Source: Henriciella sp.
Lineage (GTDB): Bacteria; Pseudomonadota; Alphaproteobacteria; Caulobacterales; Hyphomonadaceae
Length of the DNA: 64,000 bases
Direction of reading: 5' to 3'
Assembly (NCBI GenBank): GCA_030066975.1
Contig: JASJAO010000005.1
Span: 186,001-250,000, forward strand
Every line of letters starts with the position of its first letter. Position 1 is the stretch's first letter. A model generated the notes under the pieces. It saw only the letters and a program-made list of their open reading frames with translations. It was not told the DNA's origin and made no database searches. Below are positions 1 through 8,101 of the stretch, piece after piece. The translations under genes were made by a program, and so were the position numbers.

Positions 1-182
1 TAAGGATTGATCAGAAAGTGATGATCAGGACCCGGAACGCGGTGCGAAATGTGCGTGAAGATCATGTCCGTCCAGCCATAAAGCGCGGTTAGCCGATACA
101 TCGCGGCAAGATCGACCCGTACTTTCCACTCTTCTTCGCTGACTTGCCCCTTCAGGCTTGCGACTGTCATCCCGTCTGCCAT
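1..182 (-). CDS. Class II aldolase/adducin family protein (N-terminal part only)
   Basis: The gene runs off the left edge of the window, so only about 60 N-terminal residues are visible. The start ATG (182-180) follows a clear GGAGGA ribosome binding site. The visible part contains LAAMYRLTALYGWTDMIFTHISHRVPG, broken here as LAAMYRLTALYGW then TDMIFTHISHRVPG, which is the typical opening of class II aldolase/adducin domains (a Zn-dependent fold used by fuculose-phosphate aldolase and by many proteins of unknown substrate). The family is recognisable but the substrate cannot be told, because the metal-binding histidines lie outside the window. It is divergent from nadK, with about 107 bases between them. 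Confidence 0.8.
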   Translation of the reverse strand, partial: MADGMTVASLKGQVSEEEWKVRVDLAAMYRLTALYGWTDMIFTHISHRVPGPDHHFLINP

Positions 183-289
183 ATCTTCCTCCAGATTTGT
201 CCTTATAGCGATACTACGCCGAGACTTGACCCGGCGCAATCTGCACCAGTGCTTGACCCCGCGGCGAAGGCCATCGACATATTTGAAGC

Positions 290-1054
290 ATGACACTTAA
301 AATTTCTTTCAGCGCCTCAAAGCGTCCCGAAGCCCAGGAGGCCTGGACCCGGCTCACACGACGGTATGGACAAGTCGATGAGGGCGACGCGGATGTGATC
401 GTCGCCCTTGGGGGCGACGGTGCGATGCTGGACGCCATGCGCCGCCGCTTTGGCGACCACAAGGCGGTTTACGGCATGAATCGCGGAACCGTTGGCTTCC
501 TCATGAATGAGTATCGCGAAGACGATCTGCCAGACCGGATCGACCGCGCTGAGCGGGCTGTGGTCAATCCCCTATCGATGATCGCCACCAACCAACTGGG
601 CGAACAGGTGCACAGCCTTGCGATCAACGAAGTGTCTGTCCTGAGGCAAACCGCGCAAACGGCGAAATTGCGCATCGTGGTCGATGGCCGAGAGCGTATG
701 GCGCAACTGTCCTGCGACGGGTTGATGGTCGCCACGCCAGCCGGTTCAACCGCGTACAATCTGTCGGCGCACGGTCCGATATTGCCAATTGGGGCCAATC
801 TGCTGGCTCTCACCCCGGTCAGCGCCTTTCGTCCGCGGCGCTGGCGCGGCGCACTGCTTCGCCATGACGCCCAAGTCGACATAGAAATCCTGCATCCGGA
901 GCGACGGCCCGTTGCCGCCTCTGCAGACAATCAGGAAGTCCGCGACGTGACACACGTATCCATTCGCGAGGACCGCTCGCAACACCTGACCATGTTGTTT
1001 GATCCCGGGCACGCCCTGGACGAGCGCATTCTCACAGAACAGTTCGCGTTTTGA
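290..1054 (+). CDS. nadK: NAD kinase
   Basis: This enzyme phosphorylates NAD+ to NADP+ using ATP, in the cytoplasm. The 254-residue length fits the short alphaproteobacterial form. Visible motifs are GGDG at residues 41-44, MNRGTVGFL (about 63-71), a NEVS motif near 115 and GSTAYNLSA near 152; these are the family's nucleotide and NAD contact regions. The ATG at 290 is preceded only by a weak purine stretch. Upstream, two copies of CTTGACCC lie 28 bases apart (224 and 252); I see no convincing promoter pairing for them. It is followed by the Hpt-like gene on the same strand after about 60 bases. Confidence 0.95.
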   Translation: MTLKISFSASKRPEAQEAWTRLTRRYGQVDEGDADVIVALGGDGAMLDAMRRRFGDHKAVYGMNRGTVGFLMNEYREDDLPDRIDRAERAVVNPLSMIATNQLGEQVHSLAINEVSVLRQTAQTAKLRIVVDGRERMAQLSCDGLMVATPAGSTAYNLSAHGPILPIGANLLALTPVSAFRPRRWRGALLRHDAQVDIEILHPERRPVAASADNQEVRDVTHVSIREDRSQHLTMLFDPGHALDERILTEQFAF

Positions 1055-1116
1055 TTTTATTATTCTTCTGAGCCCATGATCACGGCTGAAGTAAAAAATT
1101 GTTGCGGGATGGAGCC

Positions 1117-1623
1117 ATGTCTCTGTTCAAAAAAATCCAGAGCCTTGTCAGAAAAGAACCGGAAGTGATCCCACCACCGGATCTCAGCCGCGTGCTCGCA
1201 CCAGGCGAGCTGCCACCCGCAGAGGCCGCGGACACCGAAGACGCACCAGAGATTGATTTGGAGGCCTGGCTGGAGCGCGACCTACAAGCGCTCACCGACG
1301 CTTGGACTGAGGCAAGTCGGGACAACCCGACATCCAAGTCCATCAAGGCCTTCCGTAAGGCTGTTCATAATTTTCACGGGGCCTCAGGTGCCTATGGCGG
1401 CGGAGCCCTCACGCGCCTGACCGGGTCTCTGCAGCGGCTGATCGCAAGTGATCATGATATCCAGATGCAACCGGCCTTGATTAATCTGCACGTCCAAGCC
1501 TGCCATGCGGCCTCTCTCGCCACAGCGGACGAAACCGATTCCATCGCCATGGCAGTGTGCGACTCCTTAGAGAAGCAGGTCGAGCGCGTGGTGAGCGATC
1601 GACCCGACGCCAGTCCGGCCTAA
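1117..1623 (+). CDS. Hpt-like histidine phosphotransfer domain protein
   Basis: This is a 168-residue soluble protein with an acidic, proline-rich first third and a helical second half. Around residues 83-100 it has AVHNFHGASGAYGGGALTRL, which resembles the HxLKGxS signature of Hpt domains, where the first histidine accepts phosphate in a phosphorelay; here the usual lysine is a histidine. No kinase or receiver gene lies nearby, so a signalling partner cannot be named. The ATG at 1117 follows GGGATGGAG; a TTG at 1099 is also in frame but has no ribosome binding site. Its stop overlaps the secF stop by four bases (CTAA, 1620-1623). The Hpt reading is an inference from the motif and helix pattern. 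Confidence 0.6.
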   Translation: MSLFKKIQSLVRKEPEVIPPPDLSRVLAPGELPPAEAADTEDAPEIDLEAWLERDLQALTDAWTEASRDNPTSKSIKAFRKAVHNFHGASGAYGGGALTRLTGSLQRLIASDHDIQMQPALINLHVQACHAASLATADETDSIAMAVCDSLEKQVERVVSDRPDASPA

Positions 1624-2609
1624 CCGACCCCCTGAAAGCCTTCGACTTCACGCTTCGGTTTATCGCCGCGATCAAGACTTGGCAGCATCAGCAGCACGGT
1701 CGACGCCACAAAGATCGATGAATAGGTCCCGACAATCACGCCAAAGATCAGCGCAAAGCTCATCCCGCGCAACACATCGCCGCCAAAGATAAAGATCGAC
1801 AGCAATGCGAGCAGTGTTGTGGTCGATGTGAGGAGTGTCCGGGACATGGTCGCATTGATCGCCAGATCGACGACCTGCGAAGCTTCCAGCTTTTTATACT
1901 TGCGCATCTCTTCGCGCACACGGTCAAACACAATCACAGTATCGTTCATCGAGTAACCCACGATCGTCAGAAGCGCCGCAATCGTTGCCAGATTAAACTC
2001 AAACCCGGTCAGCGCAAACACGCCCATCGTGATGAACACATCATGGAACAGCGCCGACACAGCCCCGAGCGCATACTGCCATTGGAAGCGTAGCGTGATG
2101 TAGATCGTCATGAGCAACAGCGCGACGCCAAGCGCGGTGACACCGCTGCGGAAAAGTTCAGCTGATACCTTTGGCCCAACGGCCGCGCTCGAACGAATAG
2201 CGAAATCGGGATAAGTCTCTAATGGGAACGCTTCCGTTAGTGCTGCGCGGACACGATTGTTGGCGTTTTGCTGGGCTGACTCAGCATCCTCACCCTCCCG
2301 GGGAATCTGTGTCTTGAACCTAATAACCGCCAAATCGACAGCATTGGCTCCTGTCCCCCGGGCGCTATTTATGTTTACTTCGCCGGATACCATACCCGCG
2401 GTGGCCGCCCGCACATCATCGGCGGTCGTGCCTTCCGGCTGGACAATTTCAATCACTGAGCCGCCGGCGAAATCGATCCCCAGGTTGAGGCCTCTCGTGC
2501 TGAGCATAATTGCTGATCCGACCAGCGCGACGACAGACGCGACCAGCGCGACCATGCGGAAGCTCATGAATTTCACTTTGGTATTTTCAGGCCACAAACG
2601 CAGAAGCAT
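1620..2609 (-). CDS. secF: Protein translocase subunit SecF
   Basis: SecF works with SecD in the inner membrane, using the proton gradient to help pull proteins through SecYEG. The 329-residue protein has the expected plan: an N-terminal transmembrane helix, GLNLGIDFAGGSVIEI near residue 45 (the conserved SecF GIDFxGG motif), a periplasmic loop, then five membrane helices including YSMNDTVIVFDRVRE near residue 225. It starts 15 bases after secD and is the last gene of the yajC-secD-secF operon. An AAGGACTTCAAGAG stretch precedes the ATG. Confidence 0.97.
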   Translation of the reverse strand: MLLRLWPENTKVKFMSFRMVALVASVVALVGSAIMLSTRGLNLGIDFAGGSVIEIVQPEGTTADDVRAATAGMVSGEVNINSARGTGANAVDLAVIRFKTQIPREGEDAESAQQNANNRVRAALTEAFPLETYPDFAIRSSAAVGPKVSAELFRSGVTALGVALLLMTIYITLRFQWQYALGAVSALFHDVFITMGVFALTGFEFNLATIAALLTIVGYSMNDTVIVFDRVREEMRKYKKLEASQVVDLAINATMSRTLLTSTTTLLALLSIFIFGGDVLRGMSFALIFGVIVGTYSSIFVASTVLLMLPSLDRGDKPKREVEGFQGVG

Positions 2610-2624
2610 CTCTTGAAGTCCTTC

Positions 2625-4310
2625 CTACATGGCCAGGCGCTTGGGGCGCGCTGTGCGAAGATACATGACAGTAAACCAACGGGTCACGACAAAGGCTGTA
2701 AACACCGAGGTGACAATCCCGATGGCGAGCGTCACCGCAAAACCCTTCACCGGGCCGGAGCCGATCAGGTACAGGATCGAGGCCGCAATAAACGTTGTGA
2801 CGTTCGCATCCAGAATCGCTGAAAACGCGTGTTCGTACCCGGCCTGCAACGCAGTCGCTGGCGATCGTCCCGATCGTTGCTCCTCTCGCACGCGTTCGAA
2901 TACGATGACGTTGGCGTCCACCGCCATACCAATGGTCAGAATGATCCCGGCAATACCCGGCAAGGTCAGAGTCGCGCCGAGCCCGGACAAGGCCCCCAGC
3001 AAGAGTACGATATTAGCAATCAGAGACCCGACCGCAAAGCCGCCAATCAGCCCATAGGCGATCATCATAAAGATGCCGACCAGGATGATCCCAATGATAC
3101 TGGCCCGCGAGCCCGCTTCGATCGATTCCTGTCCAAGCCCCGGACCCACCGTGCGCTCCTCAAGGAAATTCAATCGGGCCGGCAATTCACCCGCCTCAAT
3201 GATCGCCGCCAGATCATCAGCTTCTTCAATCGTAAACTGGCCCGTGATCTGGACACTTCCGCCCGGAATCGGCTCATTGATCCTTGGCGCTGACATAGAA
3301 ACATCGTCGAGCACAATCGAGAAAATTTCACCACGATTGCGCGCCGTCAGGTTGTAGAACTTGTTCGCCGCCGCGCCATTCAAGCGGAAACAGACAGCGG
3401 GTCTGTTTGCTTCGTCGAAACAGCGATTGGCGGTGACAATATCTGCCCCGGTCAATTCCGGCACGCGATTGATCAGAATGAAGCCACCCTCCATTTGCTC
3501 AACCAATTGTTCGCCGCGAAGTGTCCGACCAGTTTCCATTGCACTGCGGATCGCTGAATCGCTTGTATTCGCCATGTTGAAGGTCAAACGACCTGCTTGG
3601 CTCAAGATATCCTTGATCCGCTTCGGATCGGCTTCCCCCGGCGCTTCCAGGATAATCCGGGCATCGCCTTGGGGCGTGATCGAAATCTCTGACACGCCGT
3701 CCGGGTCAATCCGGCGACGAATAATCTCCATCATTTTGCCTTGCGCATCCGCGGCGAGCGCATTCTTGGCACTGTTCGGCACAGACAATTGGATGAACCG
3801 GTCATCGCTCACATTGATGTCGAACAGCTCTGTTTGGGTCTGGCCAATGGTTGGATTGATTGATCGCAGACGCCGTACCGCATCATCCAGCTGCCGCTCG
3901 GGCTCGTTCAATTCAATGGTCAGACGGTCACCGCTCTGAACGAAGGGCTGCCGCATGATCCCTTCCCGGTCGCCGCGTTGACGAAACACGTCACGCACAT
4001 CTGCCTGAATTGTGTTCAGCCGGTTTGTCGCCACCTCCGTCGGATCAATCGCCATGAGCAGATAGACCCCACCTTGAAGGTCGAGCCCGAGGTTCAGCTT
4101 ATTGTTGGGCAGGAAGCCCGGCCACCAGGAGGCTTCAGCTTCCGCCAATTGCTGCTCATAGGCGGCCACGTCCCGAGGATCCTGTGAACCCGTATCGACA
4201 GGCTCAATCCCCAGAAAGCCCTCCGAGAACAGGTTCGGTAATGCCAGCAAAGTTCCCAGCAGAAGCCAGAAAGAAATAAGGACGACTTTCCATCGGGGGA
4301 AATTCAGCAT
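2625..4310 (-). CDS. secD: Protein translocase subunit SecD
   Basis: This is the larger partner of SecF in proton-driven protein export. The 561-residue protein has an N-terminal helix (about 8-28), the LNLGLDLQGGVYLLM motif near 82, a large periplasmic domain, and the GxAVDANVIVFERVRE motif near 470 in the C-terminal block of membrane helices. Length and order of domains are normal for alphaproteobacterial SecD. It sits 18 bases downstream of yajC and 15 bases upstream of secF, so co-transcription and translational coupling are very likely. Confidence 0.97.
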   Translation of the reverse strand: MLNFPRWKVVLISFWLLLGTLLALPNLFSEGFLGIEPVDTGSQDPRDVAAYEQQLAEAEASWWPGFLPNNKLNLGLDLQGGVYLLMAIDPTEVATNRLNTIQADVRDVFRQRGDREGIMRQPFVQSGDRLTIELNEPERQLDDAVRRLRSINPTIGQTQTELFDINVSDDRFIQLSVPNSAKNALAADAQGKMMEIIRRRIDPDGVSEISITPQGDARIILEAPGEADPKRIKDILSQAGRLTFNMANTSDSAIRSAMETGRTLRGEQLVEQMEGGFILINRVPELTGADIVTANRCFDEANRPAVCFRLNGAAANKFYNLTARNRGEIFSIVLDDVSMSAPRINEPIPGGSVQITGQFTIEEADDLAAIIEAGELPARLNFLEERTVGPGLGQESIEAGSRASIIGIILVGIFMMIAYGLIGGFAVGSLIANIVLLLGALSGLGATLTLPGIAGIILTIGMAVDANVIVFERVREEQRSGRSPATALQAGYEHAFSAILDANVTTFIAASILYLIGSGPVKGFAVTLAIGIVTSVFTAFVVTRWFTVMYLRTARPKRLAM

Positions 4311-4328
4311 GGCGAGGTCGCCCCTGTT

Positions 4329-4706
4329 TTAGCTCGATGCCGTATCGTTAGCGGGGACCGGCGCGTTCTTGTCGCGAACATCAGCCAGCATGGCCTTCAC
4401 GGAACGCACGCGCACCCCATCAGCCAGTTCGACCGTCACTTCACTCTCAGCGACTTTGGTCACTTTGCCGATCAGGCCACCCGCCGTCACAACCGTATCG
4501 CCTTTCTTGATCGCTTCGATCATCTCGCGATGGCGTTTCTGGCGTTGGCTCTGGGGCCGGATAAGCAGGAAATAGAAGATGAGAATCAGCGGGACGAAAA
4601 AGATCAGCTGGCCAAGAATGCCACCCGCGGGCCCGGCGGGCGCGCTCGCCAGCGCGCTAGGTGTGGTCGCGAGCGCGATTAAAGCGATAAAAGACAGTTT
4701 GCGCAT
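4329..4706 (-). CDS. yajC: Sec translocon accessory protein YajC
   Basis: YajC is a small single-span membrane protein that associates with SecDF. From the ATG at 4706 it has 125 residues: a signal-like start (MRKLSFIALIALA), a second hydrophobic segment LIFFVPLILIFYFLLIRPQ, the family hallmark RPQSQRQKRHREMI, and then the conserved GDTVVTAGGLIGKV segment. A longer in-frame start at 4766 would add 20 polar residues before the signal-like segment and is less likely. It is the first gene of the yajC-secD-secF operon. Confidence 0.93.
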   Translation of the reverse strand: MRKLSFIALIALATTPSALASAPAGPAGGILGQLIFFVPLILIFYFLLIRPQSQRQKRHREMIEAIKKGDTVVTAGGLIGKVTKVAESEVTVELADGVRVRSVKAMLADVRDKNAPVPANDTASS

Positions 4707-4814
4707 GAACGATAAGGTCTCCAAATCTGAATGCGCTCCTATATCGGCGCGCCGAGACAATAGCAATTCTCGCCCTGACTTAAGTCAGAAAGCGCTCAGC
4801 CAGTCTAGTTACGG

Positions 4815-5432
4815 TCAGACTTGGGCACTCGGTTGGCCCTCTTCAAGCGCTTTGAGGTACATTGAGTTTTTCGGCCTGGCGAAAACCCGCTCCACCATGG
4901 GCTCAAACGTCTCCAGCGGCTCGTTGTCATAATCGGGATCAAACGCGTTTTGATCATACAGATGACAAAACTGAGCCGTGTATTCGTAATAAGGATGATC
5001 CTTGAACGCGTCACGCATGTTTCGGTCCAGGCCCAGGTGATGGAAGAAGTAATAGCCCTGGAACACCCCGTGATTGGCCACCATCCAGTGGTTCTTCTCA
5101 GAGACGAAGGGCTTCAGAATCGCGGCGGCGACGTCCGGATGATTATAACTGCCCAGCGTGTCGCCAATATCGTGCAACAAGGCGCAGACAATATATTCCT
5201 CGTCGCGGCCATCCCGCATCGCGCGTGTCGCCGTCTGGAGCGAATGGCTTAGCCGGTCGATCGGAAACCCACCATAATCCCCGTCCAGAAGCCGGAGGTG
5301 GTTCAGAACGCGTTGGGCCAGCCCTTTATTGAACGGCTTGGTTTCTTCGGCGATGATCTTCCAATCGTCCTCGGTTGATTCCAGAAACTCCTTGAATTCC
5401 GCTTTGCGGTGAGATCCGTGTCCGTCGGCCAT
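4815..5432 (-). CDS. HD-domain protein of the PhnZ/MIOX-like oxygenase type
   Basis: This 205-residue soluble protein carries an HD metal-binding domain: H63 in SHSLQTATRA, H87-D88 in LLHDIGD, then histidines near 98, 114 and 120 (NHGVFQGYYFFHHLG) and a later aspartate. This arrangement resembles the mixed-valence di-iron oxygenases PhnZ and myo-inositol oxygenase rather than typical nucleotide phosphohydrolases. PhnZ-type enzymes break C-P bonds of organophosphonates, but no other phosphonate gene is nearby, so the substrate is unknown. GGAGGA precedes the ATG. It is divergent from a TetR regulator, which is its most likely controller. A plain HD phosphohydrolase remains possible. Confidence 0.7.
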   Translation of the reverse strand: MADGHGSHRKAEFKEFLESTEDDWKIIAEETKPFNKGLAQRVLNHLRLLDGDYGGFPIDRLSHSLQTATRAMRDGRDEEYIVCALLHDIGDTLGSYNHPDVAAAILKPFVSEKNHWMVANHGVFQGYYFFHHLGLDRNMRDAFKDHPYYEYTAQFCHLYDQNAFDPDYDNEPLETFEPMVERVFARPKNSMYLKALEEGQPSAQV

Positions 5433-5511
5433 GCCAATTCCTCCATTATCTTGAGAAAACGTAGCAGATTGCCGCCGCGGATATCAAACAGAATCACCAT
5501 AGTGAGCATTT

Positions 5512-5529
5512 AATCACTTGTAAGCGATT
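5512..5529. promoter_or_regulatory. Candidate TetR operator in the divergent promoter region
   Basis: The 18-base sequence AATCACTTGTAAGCGATT is an inverted repeat with 14 of 18 positions symmetric. It lies in the 141-base gap between the divergent HD-domain gene and the TetR gene. A possible -35 (TTGTAA, 5519-5524) overlaps it, with TATCAA 17 bases downstream as a possible -10 for the TetR gene. A TetR dimer bound here could block both promoters. This is inferred from position and symmetry only. Confidence 0.45.
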
Positions 5530-5573
5530 TCCTGTTATGTTATCAAACGCTCACAAATCAGGAGTTCCATCTT

Positions 5574-6164
5574 ATGCAGGCTGAAGCCCCAAAACGCCCT
5601 CGGGCCCGGAATGCGCGTCCCAAGATCGAACGCGCCGCGCTGAAACTGTTCGTCAGCGAAGGTGTCGATGCGGCAACGACTCGGGAAATCGCTGACGAAG
5701 CCGGGGTTTCCGAAGGCGCGCTATATCGCCACTATCGGGGCAAAGACGAGCTGGCGCTTGCTCTATTTATGGAAACCCACAATCGCCTCGGCGAGATGAT
5801 GCAGGAAGCTTTTCTGGAAGACGGCACGATCGAGGAAAAGGTCCGCCGGGCCGTGACCGCTTACTGCAAGCTTGCAGACGAAGATTGGCTTCTCTTCTCC
5901 TTCCATCTGGTTTCTCTGAACCGCTTTCTGCCGCACGATACGCGCCGCGACGATGATCCGGTCACCGTGGTCGAAAGCCTGCTCGCGATGATGATGAAGT
6001 CCGGTGACATTCCCGAAGGCGATCCGGCAGTGATTGCCGCCATGGTGCTTGGTGTGGTGATGCAGGCCGGACAGAACAAGATTTACAGCCGCCTGCCCGG
6101 CCCCTTCAGTCAGCATATCGACGCGTTCACACGCGCCATCCTGGCCATCATCTATCAGAAATAG
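5574..6164 (+). CDS. TetR/AcrR family transcriptional regulator
   Basis: This is a 196-residue one-component repressor. The N-terminal DNA-binding domain is clear: TTREIADEAGVSEGALYRHY at about residues 36-55 is the TetR helix-turn-helix. The remaining helical part would bind an unknown ligand. It is followed 16 bases later by a PlsC-type acyltransferase, suggesting an operon, and is divergent from the HD-domain gene. The inverted repeat at 5512-5529 is the candidate operator. Control of membrane lipid acyltransfer, of the HD-domain gene, or of both is plausible. AGGAG lies upstream of the ATG. Confidence 0.93.
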   Translation: MQAEAPKRPRARNARPKIERAALKLFVSEGVDAATTREIADEAGVSEGALYRHYRGKDELALALFMETHNRLGEMMQEAFLEDGTIEEKVRRAVTAYCKLADEDWLLFSFHLVSLNRFLPHDTRRDDDPVTVVESLLAMMMKSGDIPEGDPAVIAAMVLGVVMQAGQNKIYSRLPGPFSQHIDAFTRAILAIIYQK

Positions 6165-6180
6165 ACTGGGGAACACGTCC

Positions 6181-6987
6181 ATGATTCGCGGCTATATCTT
6201 TACAGGCGTCTACTATCTCCTATCGGTTATCTACGTCCTGGTCTCACTGCCGTTTCTGGCCCTGCCGGGGCGCGGACCGGTGACTTTAATCATTCGCTCT
6301 TACACCCGCGCGATCAATATTGCGCTTTGGCTGATTTGCGGCATTCGCAAAACCGTCCGTGGCCGTGAGCATTTGCCCGACGGGCCGTTTATCATCGCCG
6401 CCAAACATGCCAGCTGGGGCGACGGCTTCATGATCTATCCAGAAGTCAAGAATCTCGCTTTCGTCACCGGCGATCATCTTGAAAAATTTCCGCTTGTCGG
6501 CGGTATCCTGCGCAAGCTCGGCGCGATCGTGATCGACACTTGTGGCGGCGGCACACGCAAAGCGGCCTCACTTGCTGAAGGCATGCAGCGCGCCCGCGAC
6601 GATGGACGCCGCGTTCTCATCTACCCGGAAGGCCACCTCGCGCCCGTCGGACACCATTTCCGTTACAAGCCCGGCGTCTGGCATATGCAACAGGCCATGA
6701 ATGTTCCGATCGTGCCAGTCGCAACCAATCTCAATTGCTTCTGGGAACAAGAGGATATCCGCAAAACCCCCGGCAATGCGGTGATCGAATTCCTGCCAGC
6801 GATCGAACCGGGCCAACCCAAAGACGCCGTCATGTCGGAACTTACCGAACGAATCGAAGCGCGCTCTGCGGAACTCATCGCCGAAGCCACGGGACAAGAG
6901 GTCCGACAAACTACCCTGCTGCCAGATCCGAAGAAAGGCACGCTGAGCAAGCCGAGCTCGGCGCAAAAGGCCGTGGAAACAGCCTAG
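6181..6987 (+). CDS. 1-acyl-sn-glycerol-3-phosphate acyltransferase (PlsC family)
   Basis: The 268-residue protein should acylate lysophosphatidic acid to phosphatidic acid at the inner membrane. It has an N-terminal hydrophobic region (residues 1-55), the catalytic HX4D motif in AKHASWGDG near residue 78, and YPEGHLAPVG near 151, matching the EGT-type substrate motif though with EGH. The C-terminus is polar and may be disordered. It follows the TetR gene closely and shares its CTAG stop (6984-6987) with the convergent pcm gene. A second PlsC-like gene is at 35999-36625, so one of the two may have a special acceptor. Confidence 0.9.
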   Translation: MIRGYIFTGVYYLLSVIYVLVSLPFLALPGRGPVTLIIRSYTRAINIALWLICGIRKTVRGREHLPDGPFIIAAKHASWGDGFMIYPEVKNLAFVTGDHLEKFPLVGGILRKLGAIVIDTCGGGTRKAASLAEGMQRARDDGRRVLIYPEGHLAPVGHHFRYKPGVWHMQQAMNVPIVPVATNLNCFWEQEDIRKTPGNAVIEFLPAIEPGQPKDAVMSELTERIEARSAELIAEATGQEVRQTTLLPDPKKGTLSKPSSAQKAVETA

Positions 6988-7637
6988 AAAACGAAAGTCT
7001 CCGCTTTCTCAAAGCCAGGCAGCACAGGCGGGCAACACTCAAACACTTCGCGGTAAGAGGCGCTGTCACCCGCTTTGGTATAGACCCGCGCGGTGCCGAG
7101 TGATCGGCCTTCGGACACAACAACGCCCAAACGACCGCCTTCTGCCAGCTGCTCCAGCCAGGCCTGCGGAACCGTTTCAACCATGCCCGCAATCAGGATG
7201 ATTTCGAACGGTCCCTGATCCGGCAATCCCTTCGCCAGATCGCCTTCCACCGCGATCGCCTGATCCATCCCGATCGACGCGAACCGCTCGGTCATCAGCT
7301 CCACCGCCTCCGGCGAATCTTCGAAAGCGATAACGGTCTCGACAATACGCCCCAGCAAAGCAGAGCTGTATCCCGCCCCTGCCCCGATTACGAGCGCCAA
7401 GTCTCCTGATTGCGGCTCTAACGCCCTCAACATCTTGCCGAGATCGCGCGGGGTCCACATCGCCCGATTGTCACCGGCCTTAATCTCAGTCTCTGAATAA
7501 GCAATAGATTGCGCAGATTTAGACACGAACTTTTCGCGCGGCACGTTCAGAAACGCCGAGACAATAGACGGCTCAGTGACATCATTCACGCGCACCTGGG
7601 AGTCCACCATAATCCGCCGTTGCTTGTCGAAATCCAT
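6984..7637 (-). CDS. pcm: Protein-L-isoaspartate O-methyltransferase family protein
   Basis: This is a class I SAM-dependent methyltransferase of 217 residues. Motif I is visible as LALVIGAGAGYSSALLG near residue 85, and the N-terminal MVDSQVRVNDVTEPSIVSAF is characteristic of the alphaproteobacterial Pcm group often found beside tolC. The family repairs isoaspartyl residues in damaged proteins, but this alphaproteobacterial branch is divergent and activity is not guaranteed. An AAGG stretch lies upstream of the ATG. The stop overlaps the acyltransferase stop in a shared CTAG. Confidence 0.85.
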   Translation of the reverse strand: MDFDKQRRIMVDSQVRVNDVTEPSIVSAFLNVPREKFVSKSAQSIAYSETEIKAGDNRAMWTPRDLGKMLRALEPQSGDLALVIGAGAGYSSALLGRIVETVIAFEDSPEAVELMTERFASIGMDQAIAVEGDLAKGLPDQGPFEIILIAGMVETVPQAWLEQLAEGGRLGVVVSEGRSLGTARVYTKAGDSASYREVFECCPPVLPGFEKAETFVF

Positions 7638-7776
7638 GACCAGGCCTTTTCGCTAACGTCTTCTCTCAGCGCGCATAGCATAGCATACGCCGAGCACAAT
7701 ATGCCCAAATGTCTTTCGCCGCATTCCGCGATTGCAAGGGCGGAATGTGACTGCTATGGACGCCCCTCACCGCGGT

Positions 7777-7850
7777 GGCTCTGTGGCGGAGTGGTGACGC
7801 AGCGGATTGCAAATCCGTGTACGCCGGTTCGATTCCGGCCGGAGCCTCCA
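7777..7850 (+). tRNA. tRNA-Cys (anticodon GCA)
   Basis: The 74-base gene folds as a complete cloverleaf. The acceptor stem GGCTCTG pairs with CGGAGCC (one G-U pair); the anticodon arm GGATT-GCA-AATCC gives GCA; the T arm reads GCCGG-TTCGATT-CCGGC. The discriminator is U73, the usual cysteine identity base, and CCA is encoded. It is upstream of tRNA-Asn on the same strand, with a terminator between them. Confidence 0.97.
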
Positions 7851-7930
7851 TTCTTCAGTCTTGAGAAACCAGGATTTTTCGCCCGTGAGGCGAATAGTTT
7901 CCAGAGTCTGACCACAGCCTCGAAATTCGT

Positions 7931-7968
7931 TTATCGCCCATTAACCAATTCAGGCGATAAGGTTAATG
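7931..7968 (+). other. Two interlocked inverted repeats (alternative hairpins or overlapping operator sites)
   Basis: The sequence is ordered A-B-loop-A'-B': TTATCGCC (7931-7938), CATTAACC (7939-7946), six bases, then GGCGATAA (7953-7960) and GGTTAATG (7961-7968). A pairs with A' and B with B', each a perfect 8-base match with a 14-base loop. As RNA the two hairpins exclude each other, since zero-length connecting loops make a full pseudoknot unlikely. As DNA, the TTAACC and GGTTAA halves resemble the CtrA half site TTAACCAT, and a GANTC site (GAGTC) lies at 7904-7908. The function is unknown. Confidence 0.55.
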
Positions 7969-8005
7969 TCTTCTATTGGAGACACCCACCATCACCCAAC
8001 GCCTC

Positions 8006-8034
8006 GGCGGGACATTCGTCCCGCCATTTTTTTT
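8006..8034 (+). terminator. Rho-independent terminator
   Basis: A perfect 8-base-pair stem (GGCGGGAC / GTCCCGCC) with an ATTC loop is followed by A and eight Ts. It lies 155 bases after tRNA-Cys and before tRNA-Asn on the + strand. It would end the tRNA-Cys transcript or a short RNA starting between the two tRNAs. Confidence 0.9.
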
Positions 8035-8101
8035 GTGTTCGGGGTGAGATTCCACGTTTGACATGGGGATCGGGTTTGCTAATGAGGCCGCTTACTGGTG
8101 A

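Noticed and set aside
7931-7968. Full H-type pseudoknot from the two interlocked stems
   Set aside because: Both connecting loops would have zero length across 8-bp stems, which is sterically unlikely; alternative hairpins fit better.
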